From Saccharopolyspora_C sp047200635 (lineage in GTDB: Bacteria > Actinomycetota > Actinomycetes > Mycobacteriales > Pseudonocardiaceae): 64,000 nt of DNA. The translations under genes and the position numbers were made by a program. Where the stretch lies: assembly GCF_047200635.1 (NCBI RefSeq), contig NZ_JBJZOI010000002.1, positions 186,001 through 250,000 on the forward strand, given 5' to 3'. Shown one piece after another: positions 41,131-50,600 of this stretch. Under the pieces are notes generated by a model. That model was not told the origin of the DNA and did no database searches. It worked only from the letters and a program-made list of their open reading frames with translations. Numbering within the stretch: position 1 is the stretch's first letter; every line of letters starts with the position of its first letter.

Positions 41131-42259
41131 GGGAGCGCGGCACGAGCGCGTACGGCGCCACGTAGCCGTTGTGGTCGATCGAGTACCCGGCGTCGGCGGC
41201 GGCCTTGACGACCTCCTCGTCCCAGTCCAGCCGAACCCGGCCGTCCCCGGAACCGATCACCACGAGCTTGCCGGTGTCCTCGCCGACGTTGCGGATGCTG
41301 CGCCAGGCGCCGGGCGGCACCGACAGCAGGTCCCACTCGCCGAGCTCCACGGTCACCGGGTCGTGGTCGTTGAGCACGACCTCCCACCGGCCCTCCTTGA
41401 CCATCAGCGTCTGGGTGCCCTCGACGCGGTGGCCGAGCATCCCGGCGCCCGGCTCCGCCCGCAGCCAGGCGATGTTGTGCCCGTGCGGGTTGAAGATCCG
41501 CGGTTCCTGCTCCAGGTCCTCCGTCATGCCGAACCCGACGACGAGGGCGAGTTCGGCGCCGCCGCCGCTGACGGCCGAGTCCAGGAACGGTGCCGCGGAC
41601 CACTCCAGGTCGTCCTGGGTCACCACGCGCCGCCGCATCTTCTCGGCGGAGAACGAGCGCAACCGCGCGAGGTCCGCCTCGCCCATCGGGCGCACCAGCT
41701 CGACGTCCTCCGGCGGCTGCTCCCCGGCCTCGGTGTCGACGAGCCTGCCGTCCTCGGTCAGGTGCAACCCGTAGCGCGCCGCGTCCCGCAGCACCGTGGG
41801 GCCCCAGATGATGCCGCCGGTGTCGTCGTGGCCGAGGGCGGTGAACAACCACCCGTCGTCCGGTCCGATGTTGGTGAAGCCGCGGAAGATCCAGGTGGGG
41901 ATCGAGGCGATGTCGCCCTCCCGAAGCACGAGCTCGCCTTCCTCGCCCTCGGCTCCCCAGCGCAGCAGGTACTCCCCGCGGAAGCAGAGGAAGACCTCGG
42001 CGGTGAAGTGCAGGTGCAGGTTGTTGGTGATGCCGTGCGGCATCGCGGCCGCGCCGATGTTGTACCCGTGCGGCTCGCGGAGGTTGACGACCTGCTGGGA
42101 GTTCTGCGACACCCCCGGCCCGATCATCGCGTAGTTCTCCTTGCCCTCCGACCCGGGCGTGCGGCAGTCGATGAACGCCTGATCGCACGACACGAAGTCG
42201 CTCCGACGCACGGTCCTGCGCGCGAGTTCCGCCTCGTCCACCCGTACCGGTTGCTGCAT
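41123..42259 (-). CDS. Bicupin protein (probable metal-dependent dioxygenase or isomerase)
   Basis: A 378-residue protein with two cupin barrels. The first has HLHFTAEVFLCFRGEY (His-x-His...Glu metal ligands) near residue 75. The second, near residue 255, has the motif-like NPHGHNIAW and GTQTLMVKEGRWE, but fewer metal ligands. The layout resembles ring-cleaving dioxygenases and quercetinase-like enzymes, though no aromatic pathway genes are near. GAGG lies before the ATG. It is first in the catabolic operon, and a TGCATACGTATGCA-type operator lies 20 bases upstream. Confidence 0.75.
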   Translation of the reverse strand: MQQPVRVDEAELARRTVRRSDFVSCDQAFIDCRTPGSEGKENYAMIGPGVSQNSQQVVNLREPHGYNIGAAAMPHGITNNLHLHFTAEVFLCFRGEYLLRWGAEGEEGELVLREGDIASIPTWIFRGFTNIGPDDGWLFTALGHDDTGGIIWGPTVLRDAARYGLHLTEDGRLVDTEAGEQPPEDVELVRPMGEADLARLRSFSAEKMRRRVVTQDDLEWSAAPFLDSAVSGGGAELALVVGFGMTEDLEQEPRIFNPHGHNIAWLRAEPGAGMLGHRVEGTQTLMVKEGRWEVVLNDHDPVTVELGEWDLLSVPPGAWRSIRNVGEDTGKLVVIGSGDGRVRLDWDEEVVKAAADAGYSIDHNGYVAPYALVPRSRG

Positions 42260-42278
42260 CCCTGCACCTCACAATCGA

Positions 42279-42292
42279 TGACTACGTATGCA
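42279..42292. promoter_or_regulatory. LacI-type operator, copy 1 (between the cupin operon and lacI gene)
   Basis: TGACTACGTATGCA is 12/14 identical to the palindrome TGCATACGTATGCA and lies in the divergent spacer, 20 bases before the cupin start. The identical sequence recurs at 46603, and a closer match at 44836. Confidence 0.75.
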
Positions 42293-42402
42293 TTACAGCA
42301 CCGGGAACGGGGGTGGTCAATGGCGGCGGAGCTCCCGTTTCGCCGGAACCGCCCTGATGCCCGGGTGCGAGTCCGATTAGAATCCGTATTCAGGGAGGAT
42401 GG

Positions 42403-43422
42403 ATGTCGATCACGAGTCATGACGTCGCCAGGTTCGCGGGGGTGTCCCAGGCGACGGTCTCGCGCGCCCTGCGCGGTGACCCGCGCGTCTCGGCGGCGAC
42501 GCAGGACCGCGTCCGCCGGGCGGCCGATGCGCTCAACTACGTGCCGAGCGAGGCCGGGCGGAGCCTGTCCACGCACACCACGCGGCGGGTCGGCGTGCTG
42601 GTCAGCGACCTGGCCAACCCGTTCTACCCCTACCTGATCGGGCCGCTGCACGACGAGCTGGAGCAGCACGGTTACCGGATGATGCTGCTGACCGAGCGCT
42701 CCGACACCGCCCTGGCCACCGAGGGTCTGCTCGACCACTCCATCGACGGTGCCGTGCTCACCACCGCCACCAGCGGCTCCGCCCTGCCCGAGGCGCTGCG
42801 GCGCAAGCAGGTCCCGTTCGTCTTCCTCAACCGCGTGGACGGTCGGGACGGTGCTGACGCGGCCGTGGTGGACAACCAGCTCGGCGGCCGGATCGCCGCC
42901 ACCGAGCTCGTGGAGCTCGGCCACCGCAAGATCGCCCTGCTGGGCGGTTCGCCCGACACCAGCTCCGGGCGCGACCGCGAGCAGGGCTTCGTCGCCGGGC
43001 TCGCCGACGCCGGCGTCGCGCTGCCCGCGAGCCGGATCCGCCGCGGGCCCTACGACTTCGACACCGGCTACCGGGGGCTCGCGGAACTGCTGGACGCCGA
43101 CGCCGACGTGACCGCGGTGTTCTGCGGCAACGACGTGGTGGCGATCGGCGCCTACAACGCGGCGCTGCGCGAGGGCCTGCGGGTGCCCGACGACCTGACG
43201 CTGGTCGGCTTCGACGACCTGCCGATGGCCTCCTGGGAGGCGTTCTCGCTGACCACCCTGCGGTACGACCTGCCGGAGATGGCTCGCGCCGCGGCCCGCC
43301 TGCTCGTCGAGCGGCTCACCGGGAAGGCCACCGGGCCCGCTCGCCAGGTGGCCTTCGAGCCGGAGCTGGTGCGCCGGGGCACCCACGCGCCGCCCGCGCT
43401 GCGCCGCGCGTGGCGGATGTGA
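42403..43422 (+). CDS. LacI-family transcriptional regulator
   Basis: A 339-residue LacI regulator. The N-terminal HTH is ITSHDVARFAGVSQATVSRALRGDPRVS. A hinge region (LNYVPSEAGRSLS) follows, then the sugar-binding-protein-like effector domain ending in VGFDDLPMASWEAFSLTTLRYDLPEM. GGGAGG precedes the ATG. Three operators related to TGCATACGTATGCA lie at the cupin operon, the MFS gene and the GH13 gene, so this protein probably represses all three units. The ligand is expected to be a sugar or sugar-linked small molecule. Confidence 0.93.
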   Translation: MSITSHDVARFAGVSQATVSRALRGDPRVSAATQDRVRRAADALNYVPSEAGRSLSTHTTRRVGVLVSDLANPFYPYLIGPLHDELEQHGYRMMLLTERSDTALATEGLLDHSIDGAVLTTATSGSALPEALRRKQVPFVFLNRVDGRDGADAAVVDNQLGGRIAATELVELGHRKIALLGGSPDTSSGRDREQGFVAGLADAGVALPASRIRRGPYDFDTGYRGLAELLDADADVTAVFCGNDVVAIGAYNAALREGLRVPDDLTLVGFDDLPMASWEAFSLTTLRYDLPEMARAAARLLVERLTGKATGPARQVAFEPELVRRGTHAPPALRRAWRM

Positions 43423-43447
43423 TCGCGCCGGAGCGCGACCACATCCG
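43414..43447. terminator. Bidirectional terminator overlapping the lacI stop codon
   Basis: CGGATGTGATCGCGC (43414-43428) pairs with 43433-43447 around a 4-base loop with one mismatch. It lies between the convergent lacI and MFS genes. Confidence 0.75.
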
Positions 43448-43456
43448 CGCGGTCGG

Positions 43457-44800
43457 TCAGGCGAACTTGTTCGCCCCGAGTTCGCTGCGGTAGGTCTCCT
43501 TCATGAAGACCGTGATCACGATCAGCGCCAGCACCGCCGCGGCGGCCAGGTAGGCCCACACCGCGTAGATCGAACCGAACTGGCTCACCAGCAGCGCCGC
43601 GACGAACGGCGTGATGCCCATGAACACCGAGAACGAGCTGTTGTAGGCGATCGCGCTGGCGCTGAACCGGGTGCGCGTCGCGAACAGCTCCGCCGAGCAG
43701 GTCGTCACGATCCCGGTCAGGAAGAACTCCGGGATGATGTAGACGAGCTGGCTGCCCACCGCCGCGGCGAAGGTCCCCTGGTTGCCGATCGCGAACGCCA
43801 GCGGGACCAGCACGATGCAGGCCACCGCGCCGGTGATGAGCATCGGCTTGCGGCCGATCCGGTCCGAGAGCTTCCCGGCCAGCGGCAGCAGCGGCATCAG
43901 CACCGCGACCGAGATCAGGTTGGACAGCAGCGCCTGCGAACGGCTCAGCCCGAGCTCGCTGGTGAGGTACTCGGGGTAGTAGGTCACCCAGGTGTAGGAC
44001 AGGATCGCCAGCATGATCGAGGCGCCGCAGAACACCAGGATCGGGCGCCACTGCTCGCGCAGCGCCTCGCGGACCGGCGCCTTGACGACCTTGGTCCCGC
44101 CCTCGGTCTCGCGCATGAACTCCGGGGTCTCCTCGATGCGGCTGCGCAGCCACAGGCCCACCAGCGACAGCGGCAGCACCGCGAGGAACGGGATCCGCCA
44201 GCCCCAGGACTCCAGGGTCGGCTGCTCGAACACGCTGCTGACCAGCGCCGCGACCCCCGCGCCGCCGAGGATGCCGAGGAAGCAGCTGTTCGAGGCGTAG
44301 GAGGTGTAGTAGGCCCGCTGGTGCGGCTTCGCCCACTCCACGATGAACGCCACCGCGCCCACGTACTCGCCGCCGGAGATCATCCCCTGGAAGGTGCGGA
44401 TCACGACCAGCAGGAGCGGGGCAAGGAAGCCGACCTGCTGGTAGGTGGGCAGCGCGCCGATCAGCGCGGTGGACACCCCCATCAGGATGATCGTCCACAG
44501 CAGGGCCTTCTTCCGCCCGACGCGGTCGCCCCAGCGGCCGACGAGCGTGCCGCCGAGCGGGCGGAACACGCAGGCGACCGCGAGGACCGCGTAGGTGCTC
44601 ATCACCGCCGCGGCGCTGTTGCCACCGGGGAAGAAGGACGAGGCCAGCATCGGGGCCATGTAGCCGTAGAGCCCGTAGTCGAACTGCTCGACGAAGTTCC
44701 CGACGCCGCCGGCGTAGACCGCGCGGCGGATCTTCTTCTTCGTCTGGTCCGGTGCCGCCGCGGTGGTGGGAGCGGGTGCTCCGGGCGTTCCGATGGCCAT
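43457..44800 (-). CDS. MFS transporter, metabolite:H+ symporter (MHS) type
   Basis: A 447-residue membrane protein with about 12 hydrophobic segments. It has the MHS-family features GNFVEQFDYGLYG at the first helix, GRWGDRVGRKKAL (RxGRR-like loop), and RTFQGMISGGEYVGA. Such symporters carry small organic acids or osmolytes. The ATG at 44800 (MAIGTPGAP) follows GGAG by six bases; an upstream ATG would place the start beside the operator. The operator TGCATACGTATGAA lies 36 bases upstream. It is probably the uptake system for the substrate of the LacI-controlled pathway. Confidence 0.9.
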   Translation of the reverse strand: MAIGTPGAPAPTTAAAPDQTKKKIRRAVYAGGVGNFVEQFDYGLYGYMAPMLASSFFPGGNSAAAVMSTYAVLAVACVFRPLGGTLVGRWGDRVGRKKALLWTIILMGVSTALIGALPTYQQVGFLAPLLLVVIRTFQGMISGGEYVGAVAFIVEWAKPHQRAYYTSYASNSCFLGILGGAGVAALVSSVFEQPTLESWGWRIPFLAVLPLSLVGLWLRSRIEETPEFMRETEGGTKVVKAPVREALREQWRPILVFCGASIMLAILSYTWVTYYPEYLTSELGLSRSQALLSNLISVAVLMPLLPLAGKLSDRIGRKPMLITGAVACIVLVPLAFAIGNQGTFAAAVGSQLVYIIPEFFLTGIVTTCSAELFATRTRFSASAIAYNSSFSVFMGITPFVAALLVSQFGSIYAVWAYLAAAAVLALIVITVFMKETYRSELGANKFA

Positions 44801-44835
44801 GGGCATCTCCAGTGGTCGCGACCCGCGTCGCATTG

Positions 44836-44849
44836 TGCATACGTATGAA
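44836..44849 (-). promoter_or_regulatory. LacI-type operator, copy 2 (MFS promoter)
   Basis: TGCATACGTATGAA is 13/14 identical to a perfect palindrome and lies 36 bases before the MFS start. Confidence 0.75.
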
Positions 44850-44935
44850 GGTCGTCGGAGGCTAAGCGCTCGTGCCGAGGGGAGTCAAGGATCGCCGGGC
44901 GCGGGCGGCCCCGGCGGCCACCCGCGCCCCGGCGG

Positions 44936-46585
44936 TCATCCGCGCAGGTCGAGGACGGCGTAGCCGAACCCGGGCACCGTGAGGGAATCGCCCTCCACGC
45001 GCACCCCGCTGTCCTCGACGGGCTTGGCGCCCGCCAGCCGGTCATCGTCCACCGCGGTGGTGGCGGGATCGCGGCGGGGGTTGACGGTGACCAGGAAGCG
45101 GTCCCCGCGCAGGTAGGTCAGCGGGTACCCGTCGCTGAACACCCGGACCTCGGCATCCGTGCCCAGCTCGGGGTGCTGGCGGCGCAGCGCCAGCAGCCTG
45201 CGCACCAGGTGCAGCAGCGAACCGGGGTCCTGCCGCTGCCGTTCGACCGTCGGCCGGCCGGGGTCCGGGTCGATCGGGATGTAGAGCTGGTCGGAGGGGG
45301 CCGAGGAGAACCCGGCGTTCGGGCCGTCGTCCCACTGCATCGGCGTGCGGTTGCGCTGGCGCCCCGCGCTGCCCTCCACGTCGGGCAGCCCTTCGAGCAT
45401 CCGCATCCCGATCTCCTCGCCGTAGTACAGCGCGGGCACGATCGGCCAGGTCAGCAGGAACGCGAACGCCGCCGGGATCTCCTCCGGCGTGCGCACCCCG
45501 TCGTTGAGCCTGTTCGCGCTGTCGTGATTGGCGGTCGGCAGCATGATCCGGCCGGTGCCGATCCGCTCGGTGGCCAGGGTCCAAGCGTCGACGAAGATCT
45601 TCGCGGTGCCGGTGCCCTCGGCGCCGAAGAACGGGTTCTCGTGCCACAGCGACTTCCAGGGCGCGCCGTCGCCGGGGCCGTTGACGGGCAGGTAGAAGTC
45701 GGCGTCGAACCCGGCGGGCACGGAGACCTCCGGGTCGCCCCACTCGGAGATGAGCACCGCGTCGGGGTGCGCGCGGGCCACCCGCTCGCGGAGCTCGCCC
45801 CACAGCCGTCCGGTCTCGACCCAGCCCGGGTCGTCCTTGACGAGCGTGGCCGCCAGGTCGCAGCGGAACCCGGCGATCCCCAGGCGCAGCCAGTGGTCCA
45901 GGATCTCGAAGATCGCGTCCCGGTTCCGGCGCGGCCCCTCGGCGTCGACGGGCTGGCGCCACGGCTCGGCCGGGTCCATCCGCGCGTAGCCGTAGTTGAT
46001 CGCGGGCTGGGTGTCGTAGTAGTTCTTCAGGAACGCCCCGGGCCGGGGGCCGGGTGAGGCGACGAAGTCCTCCGGCAGCGAGCCGTCCTCCGGCAGCTGA
46101 TCGGGCGTCGCCCAGACGTAGCGATGATCGCCGTCGTCCCGCAGCGAGCCGAGGAACCAGGGGTGCTGGTCGGAGGTGTGCCCGGCGACGAGGTCGAACA
46201 GCACCCGGATGCCCCGGCGGCGCGCTTCGTCGACCAGCCGCACCACGTCGTCCTCGGTGCCGTGGCGCGGGTGCACGCCGGTGTGGTCGGTGATGTCGTA
46301 CCCGGCGTCGGTGAGCGGCGACGGGAAGACGGGGTTCACCCAGATCGCGCCGACGCCCAGCCACTGCAGGTGGTCGAGGCGGTCCACGATGCCGCGCAGG
46401 TCGCCGACGCCGCTCCCGTCGGAGTCGGCGAAGCTCTGCGGGTAGAGCTGGTAGAGCACGGTGTCGGCCAGCCACGAGGGCCTTCCGGGCCGGGGCGCCG
46501 CGGCCCCCGCTGCCGAGGGGGCGAGCGCTGCTCCCGCCAGCGCCGCACCGGTGCCCAGCACGAAGGATCGCCTGGTGATCGCCAT
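44936..46585 (-). CDS. Secreted GH13 alpha-amylase-family enzyme
   Basis: A 549-residue exported glycosidase. A Tat signal (ITRRSFVLGTGAALAGAALA) leads into a GH13 barrel that opens WLADTVLYQLYPQSFAD. Region I is GIRVLFDLVAGHTSDQHPW, the nucleophile Asp is in GFRCDLAATL, the acid Glu is in LISEWGDPE, and the third Asp is in TANHDSANR. The sequence resembles alpha-glucosidase/trehalose-synthase-like enzymes more than endo-amylases. A LacI-type operator 18 bases before its start puts it in the same regulon as the symporter and catabolic operon, so it may release the imported substrate from a glucoside. Confidence 0.88.
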   Translation of the reverse strand: MAITRRSFVLGTGAALAGAALAPSAAGAAAPRPGRPSWLADTVLYQLYPQSFADSDGSGVGDLRGIVDRLDHLQWLGVGAIWVNPVFPSPLTDAGYDITDHTGVHPRHGTEDDVVRLVDEARRRGIRVLFDLVAGHTSDQHPWFLGSLRDDGDHRYVWATPDQLPEDGSLPEDFVASPGPRPGAFLKNYYDTQPAINYGYARMDPAEPWRQPVDAEGPRRNRDAIFEILDHWLRLGIAGFRCDLAATLVKDDPGWVETGRLWGELRERVARAHPDAVLISEWGDPEVSVPAGFDADFYLPVNGPGDGAPWKSLWHENPFFGAEGTGTAKIFVDAWTLATERIGTGRIMLPTANHDSANRLNDGVRTPEEIPAAFAFLLTWPIVPALYYGEEIGMRMLEGLPDVEGSAGRQRNRTPMQWDDGPNAGFSSAPSDQLYIPIDPDPGRPTVERQRQDPGSLLHLVRRLLALRRQHPELGTDAEVRVFSDGYPLTYLRGDRFLVTVNPRRDPATTAVDDDRLAGAKPVEDSGVRVEGDSLTVPGFGYAVLDLRG

Positions 46586-46602
46586 TGTCCCGCCTTTGCG
46601 GT

Positions 46603-46616
46603 TGACTACGTATGCA
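46603..46616 (-). promoter_or_regulatory. LacI-type operator, copy 3 (GH13 promoter)
   Basis: TGACTACGTATGCA is identical to copy 1 and lies 18 bases before the GH13 start codon, where repressor binding would block transcription or initiation. Confidence 0.75.
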
Positions 46617-46742
46617 AGCGGTCAACCTACGCCCGGGCGGGGTTCGCGGGGAACGCCTGCGGCGCATTTCCGCCTGCCCCGGCGGGGCGAACGGCCCGGT
46701 CCTCGGTCTCGTCGGTCGGGTCGTTCGCCCCGGGGCGGGCGG

Positions 46743-46949
46743 TCAGGCGGGGATGGTGCAGCGGAGCATGCCGTCGTCATCGACGCGGGCGTCCGGGCTC
46801 GCCCGGAGCGTGCGCAGCGTTTCCGCGTCGACCTGGTGGAACCCGAGGAATTCCAGCCGGGCGCCGGCGGCCCGGTAGGCGGCCGCCCAGCCGTGCTGCT
46901 CATCGCAGGTCACGTGGTAGGTGATTGCGGGTGCTGCCACTGCGGTCAC
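46743..46949 (-). CDS. Small hypothetical protein
   Basis: A 68-residue protein (VTAVAAPAITYHV start) with two cysteines (VTCDEQH and the C-terminal LRCTIPA) and no signal or membrane segment. The GTG follows GGAG by nine bases. Codon composition is normal for this DNA. It lies upstream of, but on the same strand as, the GH13 gene. A 19-base imperfect palindrome at 47004-47022 (GGAGCA and TGCTCC arms) lies 55 bases before its start. No function can be suggested. Confidence 0.5.
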   Translation of the reverse strand: MTAVAAPAITYHVTCDEQHGWAAAYRAAGARLEFLGFHQVDAETLRTLRASPDARVDDDGMLRCTIPA

Positions 46950-47615
46950 GAGGTGGACTCCAGTTCCTGTTCGGGGAGTAGCGGACGATCACCGATGGTA
47001 TTCGGAGCAATGTCAATGCTCCATTCGGGGTAAGAGTGACTGCTGGGGTCGCTGGCCAACCGGGTTCGCCGCCCGGTCGGGGTCCGAGAGGTGCCCGTGC
47101 GGGGCCCCGTCGGAGGGCTCGGCCGCGCGGGAGCGCCGCTCGCGGCGACGCCGGAGACCGCTCCGGAGGTCGCGGCCTCGGTTCGCGGTCGCGCCGTCCG
47201 AGACCCGGGTGCCCCAGGACGTGCGCGTCGAGCGCTCCCCGGGGTTCCGCCCGCTGCTCGTCCCGGTACCGGCCCCTCCGAGGCCCGTCGCGTCGCCGGT
47301 CGCCGAGCGCGCCGCGTGGAGGTGGACCGCCGCGGATCTGGTGCCACCGCAACGGAATCGGTGTCGACGCCCGATGCGGACGGCGGTTCGGCGGATCCCG
47401 GATGGGCTCGATTTCGCCCGGTTGCCGAAGAAGATCATTCGAACGGGAACCCCCATCAGAGCGAAACGCTTACCCGGTCGGGTAAGGGCGAGGGCGACGG
47501 GTAGATCGCGGTTTTTCCGCTTCCTAACCTCGATTCGGCAACGCCGGTGCGGATCTCCGCGACGGACGCCACTTTTCCGCACTGACGTCGATGGTCGCGA
47601 GGACACGAGGATCCG
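46950..47615 (+). other. Leader region of the PTM cluster, no gene found
   Basis: This 666-base stretch is where many PTM clusters carry the sterol-desaturase-like hydroxylase gene. No reading frame here has its His-box motifs, a ribosome binding site or believable composition. The second half is less GC-rich (47380-47600) and should hold the promoter. TAACCT at 47525-47530 is a possible -10, without a convincing -35. Two palindromes lie at 47004-47022 and 47469-47486. Confidence 0.6.
47469..47486. promoter_or_regulatory. 18-bp palindrome upstream of the PTM synthase gene
   Basis: CTTACCCG, GT, CGGGTAAG: perfect 8-base arms, 130 bases before the synthase start. The string CGCTTACCCGG from its left side recurs exactly at 47679-47689, inside the first codons of the synthase. 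It is a candidate operator for a cluster regulator. No regulator gene is in the cluster. Confidence 0.5.
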
Positions 47616-50600
47616 ATGGTCACCGAATCCAGCACTTCGCCGCACGAGGACAAGATCGCGATCATCGGGATCGGGTGCCGCTTACCCGGCGGGGCCACGA
47701 CCCCCGGGAGCTTCTGGCAGAACCTGGTCGATGGCAGGGACTGCCTCGTGCCGACGCCGCCCGACCGCTACGACATCGGCACGCTGCGCAGCGCCGACCC
47801 CGCCAAGGCAGGCCGCCTCGTCGGCGGGCGCGGCGGTTACGTCGACGGCTTCGACGAGTTCGACCCCGCCTTCTTCGGCATCAGCCCGCGCGAGGCCGCG
47901 CACATGGACCCGCAGCAGCGCAAGCTGCTGGAGGTCACCTGGGAGGCGCTGGAGGACGGCGGCCAGCGGCCCGCGGATCTCGCGGGCACCGACGTCGGCG
48001 TCTTCGTCGGCGCCTTCACCCTCGATTACAAGATCCTCCAGTTCGGCGACCTGGACTTCACCACCCTCGCCGCGCACACCGCGACCGGCACGATGATGAC
48101 GATGGTGTCGAACCGGATCTCGCACTGCTTCGACTTCCGCGGTCCCAGCGTCTCGATCGACACCGCCTGCAGCTCCTCGCTGGTGGCCGTGCACCTCGCC
48201 TGCCGGAGCCTGCGCACCGGGGAGAGCGGTCTCGCGGTGGTCGGCGGGACCTCGCTGCAACTGGCCCCGCAGTACACGATCAGCGAGACCCGAGGCGGAT
48301 TCCTGTCCCCCGAGGGGCGCTCCCGCACCTTCGACGCCGCCGCCGACGGGTACGTGCGCTCCGAGGGCGTGGCGGCCGTGGTGCTCAAGCGGTTCGCCGA
48401 CGCCCGGCGGGACGGCGACCCGGTCTACGCGCTCATCACCGGGTCCGGGGTGAACCAGGACGGCCGCACCAGCGGCATCACCGTGCCCGACGGGAACCGG
48501 CAGGCGGAGCTCGTCGAGCGGGTCTGCGCCGAGGCGGGCCTGCTGCCGGGCGACCTGCACTACGTGGAGGCGCACGGCACCTCCACCGCCGTCGGCGACC
48601 CGATCGAGGCGAACGCGCTCGGGCGCGCCCTCGCGCACGGGCACCGGGACGGCGACGAGCGCTACGTGGGCTCGGTGAAGACGAACATCGGGCACACCGA
48701 GGCCGCCGCCGGGGTGGCGAGCCTGATCAAGGTGGCGCTGGCGGTGCGCGCGGGCCGGATTCCGCCGCACATCAACCTGGACGTGCTCAACCCGGCCATC
48801 GACCTGGCGGCCCTGCCGTACCGCATCCCGCTGGAGCTGACCGAGTGGCCCGCGCACGAGGGACCCGCCCGCGCCGGGGTGAACTCCTTCGGCTTCGGCG
48901 GGACCAACGCGCACGTCCTGGTCGAGGAGGCTCCGGCCGCACCGCCGGTGGAGGACGCTCCCAGCGCCCCGAGCGTGCTGCCGATCAGCGCCCGCGACGA
49001 GGACTCGCTGCGGCGCAGGGTCGAGTCGATCCGCGCCGAGCTGGACCGCGTGGGCGAGGCCGGGCTGCGCGACCTCGGCTACACCCTGGCCCGCCGCCGC
49101 CAGCACCACCCGACCCGGCTGTGCGTCGTGCACTCCGGCGCCGCCTCGCTGCGCGAGCGGCTGGACGCGCACCTGCGCGGTGCGGCTGATCCCCGCGTGG
49201 TCGCCGACCGCTGCCGGGACACCGGCGGGCTGGTGTGGGCGTTCAGCGGCATGGGCCCGCAGTGGTGGGCGATGGGGCGCCAGCTGTTCGAGGCCGAGCC
49301 GGTGTACCGGGAGGCCGTGGAGCGCTGCGACGCCGAGATCCGGGACCTCGCCGGGTGGTCGCTCGTCGACGAACTCCTCGCGGAGGAGTCGGAATCGCGG
49401 ATGGGGGAGACCTGGCTGGCGCAGCCCGCGAACTTCGCCGTGCAGGTCGGGCTGGCCGCGCTGTGGCGGCATCGCGGGGTGCGCCCGGACGCGATCGTCG
49501 GGCACAGCACCGGCGAGATCGCGGCCTTCCACGAGGCCGGGGTGTACTCGCTGCGGGACGCCGTCACCATCGCGCTCCACCGCAGCCGCCTGCAGCAGCG
49601 GCTCACCGGCACCGGGACGATGCTCGCGGTCGCGCTGGACGAGGCCGAGGCGCTGGAGCGGATCAGGGGCCGAGGCGACCGGGTCTCGGTGGCGGCCGTG
49701 AACGGTCCGGCCGCGATCACGTTGGCGGGCGATGAGGACGAACTGCGCGCGCTCGCCGCCGAGCTGGAGGCCGAGCGGGTCTTCACCCGGCCGCTGGACG
49801 TCCGGGTGCCCTACCACAGCGCCCGGATGGAACCGATCAAGGGCGAGCTGCTGGAGGCCCTCTCGGAGATCCGCCCGGGGCGGGCGCGGATCCCGCTGCA
49901 CCTGACCGGGACCGAGGAGTGGGCGCGCGGGCCCGAGCTGGACGCCGGCTACTGGTGGCGCAACGTCCGGGAGCCGGTCCGCTTCCGCGCCGCCGTCGAC
50001 CGGCTCGTGGCCGCGGGCCACCGGACCTTCCTGGAGATCGGTCCGCACCCGGTGCTGGCCCACCCGATCCGGGAATGCCTGGCGCACGCCGAGGTCGAGG
50101 GCGTCGCCCTGCCGTCGCTCCGGCGCCGGGAGGACGAGGTCGAGTGCCTGCTGACCTCGCTGGCCGCGCTGCACGCCAGGGGCGCGGAGGTGGACTGGTC
50201 CCGGCTGCACCCGGCAGGGCAAGTGGTGGCGCTGCCGCCGTACCCCTGGGCCCGGGACCGCTACTGGACCGAGCCCGACCCGGTCGCCCAGATCCGCCTG
50301 GGGCGGCTCGACCACCCGCTGCTCGGCCGCCGCCTGGCCACCGCCGAGCCCGGCTGGGAGCTCGGCCTCGACCTCGAACGCCTGCCGTACCTGGACGACC
50401 ACCGCATCCAGGGGACGGTGGTGTTCCCCGCCGCCGGGTACGTCGAGATGGCCGCGCAGGCGGTCCGCGCCCTCACCGGGGACGACCGAGTCCTGCTGCG
50501 CGATCTGGAGTTCCGCCGGGCCCTGTTCCTCGCCGACGGCGAGGTGGGCAAGGTCCAGCTCGCGCTGGCCGGGGAGAGCGCCCGGTTCACCGTCGCCACC

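Noticed and set aside
47013..47645. A minus-strand open frame of 210 codons in the PTM leader region, considered as the missing hydroxylase
   Set aside because: It lacks His-box motifs, membrane segments and a ribosome binding site, and is mostly Arg/Gly/Ser.
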